Shown: positions 30,674 to 42,854 of the stretch, one piece after another | How positions within the stretch are numbered: the stretch's first letter is position 1 | Layout: every line of letters begins with the position of its first letter | Assembly: GCA_021787595.1 (NCBI GenBank) | Contig: JAJYLQ010000013.1 | Span: 1-64,000 of the forward strand | Direction of reading: 5' to 3' | Length of the DNA stretch: 64,000 nucleotides | Source of the DNA: Chloroflexota bacterium | GTDB lineage: Bacteria; Chloroflexota; Anaerolineae; Anaerolineales; Villigracilaceae | Notes under the pieces: model-generated | Seen by the model: only the letters and a program-made list of their open reading frames with translations | Told to the model about the DNA's origin: nothing | Database searches by the model: none | Position numbers and translations under genes: made by a program

Positions 30674-32500
30674 ATGCGGACGATCATCGTAGGGTTCGAT
30701 TCATTTGATCCGGGGACCTTCGAAAGGCTTCAATCTGCCGGACAAATGCCAAATCTGGAAAAATTCGTAAAGAACGGGGGATACTCGCGATTGGAGGTCT
30801 GTTCTCCTCCTCAGACAGAAGTTTCGTGGACAAGCATCGCAACCGGCGTCGATCCGGGATCGCATGGCATTTTCGACTTCGTCCATCGCGACCCGAAAAC
30901 GTACGGCGCTTACGTTTCACTGCTGCCCACAAAGCAGAGCGTCATGGGAGAGCAGTTCCTCCCCCCCTATACAACCAAGACTCTTTTCCATGAAGCATCG
31001 GAGATGGGGTTTCCGGCAACCGCGTTATGGTGGCCGGCGCTATTTCCCGCGCGGCCCGAAATTCCAGTCGCGACCATTCCAGGATTGGGCACGCCGGATA
31101 TCCGCGGCCAATTGGGTGTTGGAACGTACCTGACGACCGAACCTGAGGAAAAGAAAAAGACCAAGGTTGTGAAGCTCGAAGCAGCCGGCAAAAACAAATT
31201 CAATGCGGCGCTCGAGGGGCCGTCGGTCAAATCGAAGGACGGGATGCGTCCCGCGGTTTTGCCGGTGACGGTTGAAGTCCGGGACGATGCGGCCGCAACC
31301 CTTACCATTGCGAATCAGAAATACCCACTGACGCTTGGGCAATGGAGTCCGATCATCGAACTTAAATTCCAGGCGGGTTTCGCCTTCAATGTTCACGCCG
31401 TCACGCAGGTGATCCTGACCGAAGTCAGAAATAGAGTCAGTTTGTATTTTCTGCCTTTGCAGATTCACCCGCTTCATTCTTTATGGCATTACGCCACGCC
31501 GCCGTCGCTGGTCAGGGATGCGTGGAAAAATGCGGGGCCATTCCTCACGCTTGGCTGGCCGCAGGATACCAACGCGCTCGAAGATGGCTGCATTTCCGAT
31601 GAACAATTCCTGGATCTTTGCGATTCGATTTTCATGTCGCGGCAAAGGATCTTTTTCAACCGCCTTGAGAATTTTCGCGAGGGCGTACTGGCCGGAATCT
31701 TCGATTGCCTCGACCGCGTGCAGCATATGTTTTTACGCACGCGTCAGGATATTGTTGACCAGTGGTATGTCAAACTTGATCGCTATGTCGGCGAAGTTCA
31801 ATCGCGCACCGATAAACTAAATCTCGATAAATATCGTTTCATCGTGCTCTCCGATCATGGATTTCGTCCATGGGAAAATAAAGTGCATCTCAATCACTGG
31901 CTGGTTGAGAACGGATACATGGCGCTGTCCAATCAAACGGAGACACCCGAACTTCGCGATGTGAACTGGCAGAATACAAAGGCTTATGCTTTGGGCTTGA
32001 ACAGCGTGTATCTCAATGTTGCCAATCGTGAAGGACAGGGCGTTGTTCAGCCGCAGGAGATCGAACCTCTGCTGGAAGAGATCAAAACCAAATTGCTGGA
32101 TTGGAGAACCGAGGACGGCAAACAGGCGATCAGCCGCGTCCTGCTGAAGCACGAGGCGTTCACCGGGCCTTACGCCCGCCTCGGCCCGGACCTGGTCATC
32201 GGCTACGCCCCCGGATTCCGCGCCTCGTCTGAGACCGGACTCGGCAAATCCGCGTCCAAATCCATCGAAGCCAACTCGGATCACTGGGGCGCGGATCATT
32301 GCATCGACTCGACAAAAGTCCCGGCCGTGCTCTTTACCAACCGCGATATCCGCAACATGCCGGGACTGTCTTTCAGGGATATCCCATTTCTCGCGCTGGG
32401 CAAACATCTCGATCAGTCGTACATCAAGCCGCCATCCCAAACCGGATCGCAGGGACAAAAAGATCTCGAGGAAAGGCTCAAGGGACTTGGGTATCTTTAA
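30674..32500 (+). CDS. Alkaline-phosphatase-superfamily phosphodiesterase (type I PDE/NPP-like)
   Basis: The 608-residue protein has the nucleotide pyrophosphatase/phosphodiesterase arrangement: IIVGFDSFDPGTFERL with the first metal Asp, the nucleophile region SPPQTEVSWTSIATGVDPG (Thr or Ser in TEVSWTS), a metal motif VLSDHGFRPWENKVHLNHWL, and a C-terminal HWGADHCI. No signal peptide or membrane helix is obvious, so it seems cytoplasmic. It is the core of a locus with a small membrane protein before it and a TTG-started membrane gene overlapping its end by 14 bp. Substrates could be nucleotide-sugar or lipid-linked diesters. Confidence 0.82.
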   Translation: MRTIIVGFDSFDPGTFERLQSAGQMPNLEKFVKNGGYSRLEVCSPPQTEVSWTSIATGVDPGSHGIFDFVHRDPKTYGAYVSLLPTKQSVMGEQFLPPYTTKTLFHEASEMGFPATALWWPALFPARPEIPVATIPGLGTPDIRGQLGVGTYLTTEPEEKKKTKVVKLEAAGKNKFNAALEGPSVKSKDGMRPAVLPVTVEVRDDAAATLTIANQKYPLTLGQWSPIIELKFQAGFAFNVHAVTQVILTEVRNRVSLYFLPLQIHPLHSLWHYATPPSLVRDAWKNAGPFLTLGWPQDTNALEDGCISDEQFLDLCDSIFMSRQRIFFNRLENFREGVLAGIFDCLDRVQHMFLRTRQDIVDQWYVKLDRYVGEVQSRTDKLNLDKYRFIVLSDHGFRPWENKVHLNHWLVENGYMALSNQTETPELRDVNWQNTKAYALGLNSVYLNVANREGQGVVQPQEIEPLLEEIKTKLLDWRTEDGKQAISRVLLKHEAFTGPYARLGPDLVIGYAPGFRASSETGLGKSASKSIEANSDHWGADHCIDSTKVPAVLFTNRDIRNMPGLSFRDIPFLALGKHLDQSYIKPPSQTGSQGQKDLEERLKGLGYL

Positions 32501-33026
32501 GCGAATACCAGACTGGAAAGAAATCGCGCCTGTTTATGCCGTGATCGTCCTGATGATCTATACCTGGACGATCATGTGGTTCTTTTGGAAATTACCGAGC
32601 TGGCTGTTCTTCATGAACGCCGGCGAGATTCTCCTCGTTTTTATCTATTCCGTGTCCACGAATTTTGTCGAGAGCCTCATCATTCTTTGTGCGCCGATAT
32701 TTTTGTGCATGGTACTTCCGCGTCAATGGTTCCATGACGTATTCGTATCACGCGGCACGGCTTTGGTGGCAGCCGGGCTGGGATATATGATGTTCCTGGC
32801 CCTTCAATTTCAGGCCAAGAATGATTATCCCGCGATCTACTTGAAGGCATGGTCGCTGGCGCTTGCACTGTTGATCCTTTCGTTCATCGTTTTCCTGGCT
32901 GGGAAAATCAGCATTCCGCGAAAAGCGCTCGAAGCGGTTGCGGATCGTGCGACCATCTTTCTATACGTCACGATTCCCGTCAGCATTATTTCGGCTATTG
33001 TTGTTCTCTTTCATTCGGTGGTTTAA
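32487..33026 (+). CDS. Multi-pass membrane protein in the phosphodiesterase locus
   Basis: The 179-residue product has about five membrane helices (roughly 15-37, 44-70, 83-106, 117-140, 152-176) and few charged residues; I see no enzymatic motif. The start appears to be TTG 32487 inside the end of the phosphodiesterase gene. The overlap implies translational coupling and a shared function at the membrane. The Tat-exported phosphatase-fold gene follows after 10 bp. Confidence 0.7.
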   Translation: MGIFKRIPDWKEIAPVYAVIVLMIYTWTIMWFFWKLPSWLFFMNAGEILLVFIYSVSTNFVESLIILCAPIFLCMVLPRQWFHDVFVSRGTALVAAGLGYMMFLALQFQAKNDYPAIYLKAWSLALALLILSFIVFLAGKISIPRKALEAVADRATIFLYVTIPVSIISAIVVLFHSVV

Positions 33027-33036
33027 GGATGTATCA

Positions 33037-34557
33037 GTGTCAAGGATCAGCCGGCGCGATTTCCTGAAATTGGGTTCGGTCGTAACGGGGACTCTTGCGT
33101 TATCCAACATAGCCCCCAAACTTTCATTTGGCCGGGGACCGTCGGTTCCCGGCATAGTCGTCTTCGTCTTCGATGCCATGTCGGCGAAGAATTTATCGTT
33201 ATACGGATACAGAAGAAAAACCACTCCCAATTTCGAGCGGTTTGCCCAGCGGGCTGTGGTATACAACACGCATTATTCTGCCGCCAGTTTTACCACGCCC
33301 GGAACCGCTTCTCTGCTGACCGGGCTATATCCCTGGACTCACCGCGCCATTAACGAGTCGGGGCTGGTTGCGCGCGATCTCGCCTCGCAGAATCTTTTTG
33401 AGGCCGTCGGCAAAGGATATTACCGCCTGGCCTTCTCTCAAAACATGTGGCCGAATTATTTCTTCGGGCAGTTCCAATCAGAAATCGAAAAGATCCTGCC
33501 TCCGGCCGCTTTCAGCCTGATAGACGAAGTCTACGGAGATAAGTTTGGAACGGATCTGCTGACCGGCCACCGCACCTTTGAAGATTTCCTCCTTCAGGAT
33601 GGCGTCCCCCCGGCATCGCTGTTCTTTGGCCTGGCCGAACGCATCCAAATGCATCGGGCCGTGGCGCGCGTACAGGACGCGGATTATCCACACGGAATTC
33701 CCCGCACTGGAAATTATCCGATATTCTTCAAGCTCAAGGATATGTTCGACGGTTTGATCTCAACCGTCAATCAGTTGAGATCGCCGTCATTGGCTTACCT
33801 GCATCTCTGGTCGCCTCACGCGCCTTATATACCGGCCGCCAAATTCTGGAATTTTTTTACAGACCAATGGCGGCCCATCCAAAAACCGGACCATGTGCTT
33901 GGAGAGCATATCCTTCCCAGCCAGATCAACAATCGCCGCCGGGCCTACGATAACTATATCGCCAACCTGGACGATGAGTTTGGCAGACTGCTCGATTTTC
34001 TTGAGCAAAAAGGAATCCTCGATCAAAGCTATGTCGTGATAACATCCGACCATGGCGAGTTTTTTGAACGAGGCGAGGAGGGCCACGTCTCGCCGCTGCT
34101 CTATGATCCGGTGGTACGCGTCCCGCTGATGATTTCCACGCCCGGTCAAACGTCGAGAAAGGATGTTTATGCGCCAACGGTCAGCACGGACGTTGTTCCA
34201 ACCCTGGCACACCTGATCGGAAGGGAAATCCCCGCATGGGCCGAGGGCGAACTTCTGCCCGAACTCGGCGGAAGCGGAGCGCCGGGCCGGAGCATTTTTA
34301 TGATGGACGCAAAATACAACCCGGCCTTTGCGCCGCTATCCATCGCAAGCTTTGCCATGAGGAAAGATCAATATAAATTGATTTACTATAAGGGTTACGA
34401 GCAATATAATGGCAGGGATGCGTTTGAGTTGTATGATATGGAAAACGATCCGGAAGAAATGAACGACTTGTACTCTGATAACCCGTCCATTGCAGGACCG
34501 CTGCGGGAAGAACTTTTTGCTAAAATCGATTCTGTGAACGCAAAATATAAACATTAG
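33037..34557 (+). CDS. Tat-exported sulfatase/alkaline-phosphatase-fold enzyme
   Basis: The 506-residue protein starts with a twin-arginine signal (ISRRDFLKLGSVV) and belongs to the sulfatase-type branch of the alkaline phosphatase superfamily: VVFVFDAMSAKNLSLYGY (metal Asp), the nucleophile segment ASFTTPGTASLLTGLYPW, metal ligands VITSDHGEFF and EEGHVSPLLYDP, and ELYDMENDPEEMNDLY at the end. The CxPSR formylglycine motif is replaced by TTPGT, so it is not a Cys- or Ser-type formylglycine sulfatase. A Thr-nucleophile phosphotransferase or phosphohydrolase is more likely. The start is GTG 33037, with AAGGAT before it. Confidence 0.85.
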   Translation: MSRISRRDFLKLGSVVTGTLALSNIAPKLSFGRGPSVPGIVVFVFDAMSAKNLSLYGYRRKTTPNFERFAQRAVVYNTHYSAASFTTPGTASLLTGLYPWTHRAINESGLVARDLASQNLFEAVGKGYYRLAFSQNMWPNYFFGQFQSEIEKILPPAAFSLIDEVYGDKFGTDLLTGHRTFEDFLLQDGVPPASLFFGLAERIQMHRAVARVQDADYPHGIPRTGNYPIFFKLKDMFDGLISTVNQLRSPSLAYLHLWSPHAPYIPAAKFWNFFTDQWRPIQKPDHVLGEHILPSQINNRRRAYDNYIANLDDEFGRLLDFLEQKGILDQSYVVITSDHGEFFERGEEGHVSPLLYDPVVRVPLMISTPGQTSRKDVYAPTVSTDVVPTLAHLIGREIPAWAEGELLPELGGSGAPGRSIFMMDAKYNPAFAPLSIASFAMRKDQYKLIYYKGYEQYNGRDAFELYDMENDPEEMNDLYSDNPSIAGPLREELFAKIDSVNAKYKH

Positions 34558-34564
34558 GTTCCTC

Positions 34565-35200
34565 ATGTTGAAACAACTATTCGGAAGAACGAGTACTCCA
34601 AAGAGTGATCCCAGGGCCATTATCGTGGTTTCAGGATTGCCGCGCTCCGGCACATCCATGATGATGAAAATGCTTGCAGAAGGCGGCCTGGAAGCTGTCA
34701 CCGATTCCATCCGCAGCGCGGACGAAGACAACCCAAACGGCTATTTCGAATTCGAGACGGTCAAGCAGTTGGTGGGCGGCCAGACCCAATGGCTGGCCAA
34801 TGCCGATCACAAAGCGGTGAAGATCATCTCTGCGCTGCTCGAATACCTTCCAGGGAATCATCGCTATAAGATTCTTTTCATGGAACGAGAGATCGGCGAG
34901 ATCCTGGCCTCGCAGCGCAAAATGCTGGCGCGCCGGAACGAAGAATCCAAAACCAGCGATGCAGAGATGGAATCCCAATTTCGGGAACACCTGGCCGCCA
35001 TCAAATTTTGGATCGCGCGTCAGCCCAACATCGAAGTGCTGTATGTGGATTACAACAAAATGCTGTCCAACCCGGACGAATATTGCCGGAACATCGCGGA
35101 ATTCATTGGCATGCCGGTTGACATTGAAAAGATGCGCTCCGTGCCGGATGAGCATTTATACCGAAACCGCTCCGGCGCGCGAAATCCATCCTCGACTTGA
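34565..35200 (+). CDS. Sulfotransferase-family protein
   Basis: The 211-residue protein carries the 5'-phosphosulfate loop VVSGLPRSGTSMMMKMLAEGG near residue 20 and a later RxxSEKxRxN-like basic segment (FMEREIGEILASQRKMLARRN), typical of PAPS-dependent sulfotransferases. It is shorter than most and has only a compact domain. It lies 7 bp after the Tat-exported phosphatase-fold gene and ends the locus. Sulfation of a glycan or lipid made or trimmed by the locus is plausible but unproven. Its last codons overlap the rpoC promoter. Confidence 0.8.
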   Translation: MLKQLFGRTSTPKSDPRAIIVVSGLPRSGTSMMMKMLAEGGLEAVTDSIRSADEDNPNGYFEFETVKQLVGGQTQWLANADHKAVKIISALLEYLPGNHRYKILFMEREIGEILASQRKMLARRNEESKTSDAEMESQFREHLAAIKFWIARQPNIEVLYVDYNKMLSNPDEYCRNIAEFIGMPVDIEKMRSVPDEHLYRNRSGARNPSST

Positions 35201-35224
35201 CGGAAAAACGAATCCGCGTATAAT
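35197..35224 (+). promoter_or_regulatory. Promoter of rpoC
   Basis: TTGACG (35197-35202, overlapping the sulfotransferase stop) and TATAAT (35219-35224) are 16 bp apart. The leader to rpoC is about 155 nt. Confidence 0.8.
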
Positions 35225-35258
35225 TGTCTCGTTGGATGTAAAAACCGAGCTAAACATG

Positions 35259-35305
35259 GCAAGCGCTTGAGGAGAAAAGCCTCCAAGCGCTTGCATTTGT
35301 TTGTC
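35259..35305 (+). promoter_or_regulatory. Leader hairpin (possible attenuator) upstream of rpoC
   Basis: GCAAGCGCTTGAGGAG (35259-35274) can pair with CTCCAAGCGCTTGC (35281-35294) with a small bulge, followed by ATTTGTTTGTCT. It is a strong stem with a weak T-rich tail, so it may attenuate transcription or be an RNA-processing or protein-binding site. Confidence 0.6.
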
Positions 35306-35387
35306 TCTTGTACAAGCCGACTACACGCTATACAGGGACGTCCGCTCGCGATCTCGCATTTTAGAAAATGGAAATGGAGAATAAGCA

Positions 35388-39635
<4,248 letters not shown>

Positions 39636-39646
39636 CAAAAATTCCC

Positions 39647-39682
39647 GTAGAGGCAGGTTTCAAACCTGCCTCTACATTTTTT
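39647..39682 (+). terminator. GTAGAGGC palindrome, rpoC terminator
   Basis: GTAGAGGCAGGTTT and AAACCTGCCTCTAC form a perfect 14-bp stem around a single C, followed by six T. It is a short member of the GTAGGGGC-type repeats and works as a terminator. The next gene starts right at its end. Confidence 0.88.
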
Positions 39683-40498
39683 ATGATCCGCTCCCGATTC
39701 ATTTCGAAGAAACCGGAAGGACAGCCGACGCGCGGCAAGACCGCTTCGAATCGACTCCGCCGCGTCGACAATTTCATCCTGCTCTATGAGCCATCGCTTC
39801 TCGCGCGAACCGACGGCGGGTCCAGCGATTCTTTATTCGTTGACCTCGGCTACGGCTTTGATCCGCGTACCACGCTCGAATCCGCCGCTCGTTTTCGACG
39901 CGTGAATCCAAATCTAAAAATCTTGGGCGTCGAAATTGATCAAGAACGAGTGGATGCCGCGCTGCCTTATGCAGACGATAAAACATTTTTCCGTTTGGGC
40001 GGATTCAATTTGCCATTGAAAGACAATGAAACAGTCAGGCTTATTAGAGCCTTCAATGTTTTGCGCCAATACGAAGAAAAAGATTTCGCCCCGGCTTACG
40101 GGCGATTAGCTCAATATGTTCTGCCCGGCGGGTTGATGATCGAAGGCACATCGAATCCGTTTGGGAGCATTTGGGCGGCAAACCTGGCAAGAAAGATGGA
40201 TGATGGATCATGGAAAACGGAAGCGCTGATCTTCAGCACAAATTTTCGCCTGGGTTTTGAAGTGGAGGAATTTCAAACCATCCTGCCGAAGAATCTTATC
40301 CATCACGTGACGCCCGGCGAAAAAATTTATGACTTCTTCGAAGCATGGAAACGCGCCGCGGCAGAAACGGCATCGGCCAAAGCGTATGGGACGCGTCAGT
40401 GGTTTGGCGCGGCCGCCCAAATCCTCGCAGGGCGAGGGTATCGAATCAATTTGCAAAAGAAATGGTTATCCAAGGGTTGGCTAATCTGGGAACGATGA
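39683..40498 (+). CDS. SAM-dependent methyltransferase-like protein
   Basis: The 271-residue protein has a Rossmann methyltransferase pattern: motif I DSLFVDLGYGFDPRTTLES, acidic end of strand 2 LGVEIDQERV, the segment FNVLRQYEEKDF at motif IV, and VLPGGLMIEGTSNPFG. The N-terminus is basic (SRFISKKPEGQPTRGKTASN). Its substrate is unknown. Start ATG 39683 directly follows the rpoC terminator and has no good ribosome site. Residues RKMDDGSWK are encoded by an ATGGATGATGGATCATGG word repeat (about 40195-40213) of the kind found in spacers, read here in frame. Confidence 0.72.
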   Translation: MIRSRFISKKPEGQPTRGKTASNRLRRVDNFILLYEPSLLARTDGGSSDSLFVDLGYGFDPRTTLESAARFRRVNPNLKILGVEIDQERVDAALPYADDKTFFRLGGFNLPLKDNETVRLIRAFNVLRQYEEKDFAPAYGRLAQYVLPGGLMIEGTSNPFGSIWAANLARKMDDGSWKTEALIFSTNFRLGFEVEEFQTILPKNLIHHVTPGEKIYDFFEAWKRAAAETASAKAYGTRQWFGAAAQILAGRGYRINLQKKWLSKGWLIWER

Positions 40499-40510
40499 AT
40501 CCTATTCATG

Positions 40511-40588
40511 TCATTGCGAGTGGCGCGATGGTTGAGTAGTGGCGCCTCGCGCCACGTATCGAAACCAAGCGCCACGCGGCAATCTCCA
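40511..40588. repeat. TCATTGCGAG...GGCAATCTCC intergenic repeat
   Basis: The segment begins TCATTGCGAGTGGCGCG, contains the palindrome GTGGCGCCTCGCGCCAC (40539-40555), and ends GCGGCAATCTCC. This is a well-known type of dispersed intergenic word repeat in bacteria. It fills most of the 126-bp gap before the antiporter gene. Confidence 0.7.
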
Positions 40589-40624
40589 CTTACATTCAAA
40601 TTAATTCGTTTATACTTCCGCCTG

Positions 40625-42523
40625 ATGACCGGCGAAAACATCATTGTCGTTGAACGATTCATCATCCTCTCACTGCTGATCGCCTCAGTGGTGGCAGTTG
40701 CCGCGCGCCGACTGCGATTGCCATACACGGTGGGGCTGGTTTTGATCGGCCTCGCCGTGACGTTGCTTTCCCCCCTTCAAATTCAAATTTCGCCGCAAAT
40801 CATTTTAGCTTTGCTCGTTCCTCCGTTGGTATTCGAAGCCGCATTTCATATCCGCATTGACGATCTGCGCCGCGACTTCTGGCTCATCCTTTTGCTGGCC
40901 GTGCCAGGCGTGATACTGACCACATTGCTCGTTGGCTGGCTGGTGGCGGAGGGAACCGGACTCGCTATTCAAATCACGCTGGTCTTCGGCGCGCTCGTTT
41001 CCGCAACGGACCCGGTCGCAGTCGTGGCTTTGTTCCGGCGTTTGGGTGTACCAAGGCGATTGCAGGTTTTGCTCGAAGGCGAAAGCCTGTTCAACGATGG
41101 GACCGCCATCGTGATGTTCAGCCTGATGGTTTCCATCGCATCCGCCGGCACATTCAGTTGGACAAGTGGCATCGCTCAATTCATCACCATCGCAGGCGGC
41201 GGCCTGATTGCCGGCATTCTTTTGGGGATGCTCATCTCGCAGTTTATCAGCCGCATTGATGATCCATTGGTCGAGACAACCCTGACCGTTGTGCTGGCTT
41301 TCGGTTCCTATCTCATTGCCGAGTCACTCGGCGTCAGCGGCGTGCTGGCGGTGGTCGCGGCGGGCATTGTCAACGGGAATGCCGGGCCGCGCGGCATGTC
41401 CCCGACCACGCGCGTGGTGGTCTTCAATTTTTGGGAAACCGCCGCGTTCCTTGCCAATTCGTTCATCTTTTTGCTGATCGGATTAACGATCAACCTTCAA
41501 ACACTGTTTGCAAACTGGCAGGCGATTGGCTGGGCAATCCTTGCTGTTCTGCTTGCGCGCGCGGCCAGCATTTATGGCTTTTCGATTTTTGGCCGCGAGA
41601 TTCCATCCAACTGGAAGCATGTTTTGTATTGGGGAGGCCTACGCGGCGCGATTGCCCTTGCACTGGCCCTGAGTCTGCCGGAGACGGGCGATCTATTGGC
41701 GTCCGCGCGCGAGCCGCTTCAGGCCATGACGTTTGGCGTTGTGCTGTTCACATTGCTGGTGCAGGGCTTTACAACGGACTGGCTCACGAAGCGGCTCAAG
41801 ATTGTCCAGCGTTCGCATTATCAGGAGGAGTACGAACGCCGCCACGCGCGTTCCGTTGCCTGGCGGGCCGCACATGATTATTTGCGACGATTGAATCAGC
41901 AGGGACTCCTTTCCGAACATACCTGGCAGAAACTTTCGCCGCTCATGGAACGACAAAATGGCGTGCTCGTGGAAGCGGTCAAGGAAATCATCACTTCTGA
42001 TCCGACTGTCGAAGCGGAGGAGTTGGACACCGCGCGGCGCGAAGCGTTACGCGCACAGCGCTCGGCATTGATGGGGCTTCTGCGCGACAACGTCATCTCG
42101 GAGGAAACATATTCGCAGCTCGTCGGGGAAGTGGACGCGGCGCTCACCGAAGAAAGCTTGTCGTGGCCCGATCTTTTGCGAAGCAGCACCGCGCCTTCCT
42201 TGCATATCTCGAAATTGATGGTCGCTGTTGTTCAAAAGCAGGATAATGAAAACGCGACGAACGTTCTGACGAATTTGGGTTTCCCGTTGGATCATCTGCC
42301 AAGTTCCGGCGGATTCCTGAATCATCATAACATCACGCTGTTGATCGGGCTTCCAGCCGGGCGCGAGGAAATTGTTGTCAATGCATTGCGCCGCGCCTGC
42401 CGCGGACGCGTGGATTTCGCCCCCGCGAATTTGTCCGCGGATCTTCCGATTGCACCCAAAGAAGTGACCGTGTCGAAAGCCACCATTTTCATGTTCGACG
42501 TCGAAGCGTACGAGGAATTCTGA
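40625..42523 (+). CDS. CPA1-type Na+/H+ antiporter fused to a cyclic-di-AMP receptor domain
   Basis: The 632-residue protein has about 12 membrane helices (residues 10-385) of the NhaP/CPA1 kind, with ion-site ALVSATDPVAVVALFRRLG, EGESLFNDGTAIVMF, ESLGVSGVLAVVAAGI and the arginine-bearing GGLRGAIALALALSLP. A long cytoplasmic helical linker follows (about 390-525; AAHDYLRRLNQQGLLS, EAVKEIITSD). The last 105 residues (about 528-632) are a PF06153 PII-like domain: ISKLMVAVVQKQDNENATNVL, SSGGFLNHHNITLLIGLP and ATIFMFDVEAYEEF. The fusion suggests that cyclic-di-AMP, a regulator of K+ and osmolyte transport, gates the exchanger. Start ATG 40625. A free short paralogue follows by 1 bp. Confidence 0.9.
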   Translation: MTGENIIVVERFIILSLLIASVVAVAARRLRLPYTVGLVLIGLAVTLLSPLQIQISPQIILALLVPPLVFEAAFHIRIDDLRRDFWLILLLAVPGVILTTLLVGWLVAEGTGLAIQITLVFGALVSATDPVAVVALFRRLGVPRRLQVLLEGESLFNDGTAIVMFSLMVSIASAGTFSWTSGIAQFITIAGGGLIAGILLGMLISQFISRIDDPLVETTLTVVLAFGSYLIAESLGVSGVLAVVAAGIVNGNAGPRGMSPTTRVVVFNFWETAAFLANSFIFLLIGLTINLQTLFANWQAIGWAILAVLLARAASIYGFSIFGREIPSNWKHVLYWGGLRGAIALALALSLPETGDLLASAREPLQAMTFGVVLFTLLVQGFTTDWLTKRLKIVQRSHYQEEYERRHARSVAWRAAHDYLRRLNQQGLLSEHTWQKLSPLMERQNGVLVEAVKEIITSDPTVEAEELDTARREALRAQRSALMGLLRDNVISEETYSQLVGEVDAALTEESLSWPDLLRSSTAPSLHISKLMVAVVQKQDNENATNVLTNLGFPLDHLPSSGGFLNHHNITLLIGLPAGREEIVVNALRRACRGRVDFAPANLSADLPIAPKEVTVSKATIFMFDVEAYEEF

Positions 42524-42524
42524 A

Positions 42525-42794
42525 ATGATGAAAATGATCATTGCCATTCTGCATAACACGGACGGTGAATCCACGCTCCAGGCTTTGACGCAGGCCGGCT
42601 TCCGCGTCACGCGCGTGGCCGCCAGCGGAGGCTTTCTGCGCCGCGGCAATGCCACCTTGTTGATCGGCACGGATGAAGAACAAGTTCCCGGTGCCATACA
42701 GATTCTGCGCGAGCACAGCGCACCCGCCATAGACCCCGGACAAAAACGCGCCACAGTTTTTGTGTTGAAGGTGGATCGGTTTGAACAGATCTAG
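42525..42794 (+). CDS. PII-like cyclic-di-AMP receptor family protein, short form
   Basis: The 89-residue protein matches the PF06153 pattern: MMKMIIAILHNTDGESTLQAL, ASGGFLRRGNATLLIGTDEE with the complete GGFL/GN ligand loop, and KRATVFVLKVDRFEQI. It lies one base after the antiporter stop, so it is certainly co-transcribed and may form mixed oligomers with the antiporter's own domain or titrate the ligand. It is most similar to the short form at 22877. GAGGAA at 42511-42516 is the probable ribosome site. Confidence 0.85.
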   Translation: MMKMIIAILHNTDGESTLQALTQAGFRVTRVAASGGFLRRGNATLLIGTDEEQVPGAIQILREHSAPAIDPGQKRATVFVLKVDRFEQI

Positions 42795-42854
42795 AAGGCA
42801 TAATCGCTCAAAGTCGAGAACGAAGCGGATTTATAATTGAATCAAGGAGTTTCA

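Noticed and set aside
32938-33036. Upstream extension of the Tat-exported enzyme into the preceding membrane gene
   Set aside because: It would put a hydrophobic, out-of-family segment before the twin-arginine motif. GTG 33037 with AAGGAT upstream fits the Tat signal.
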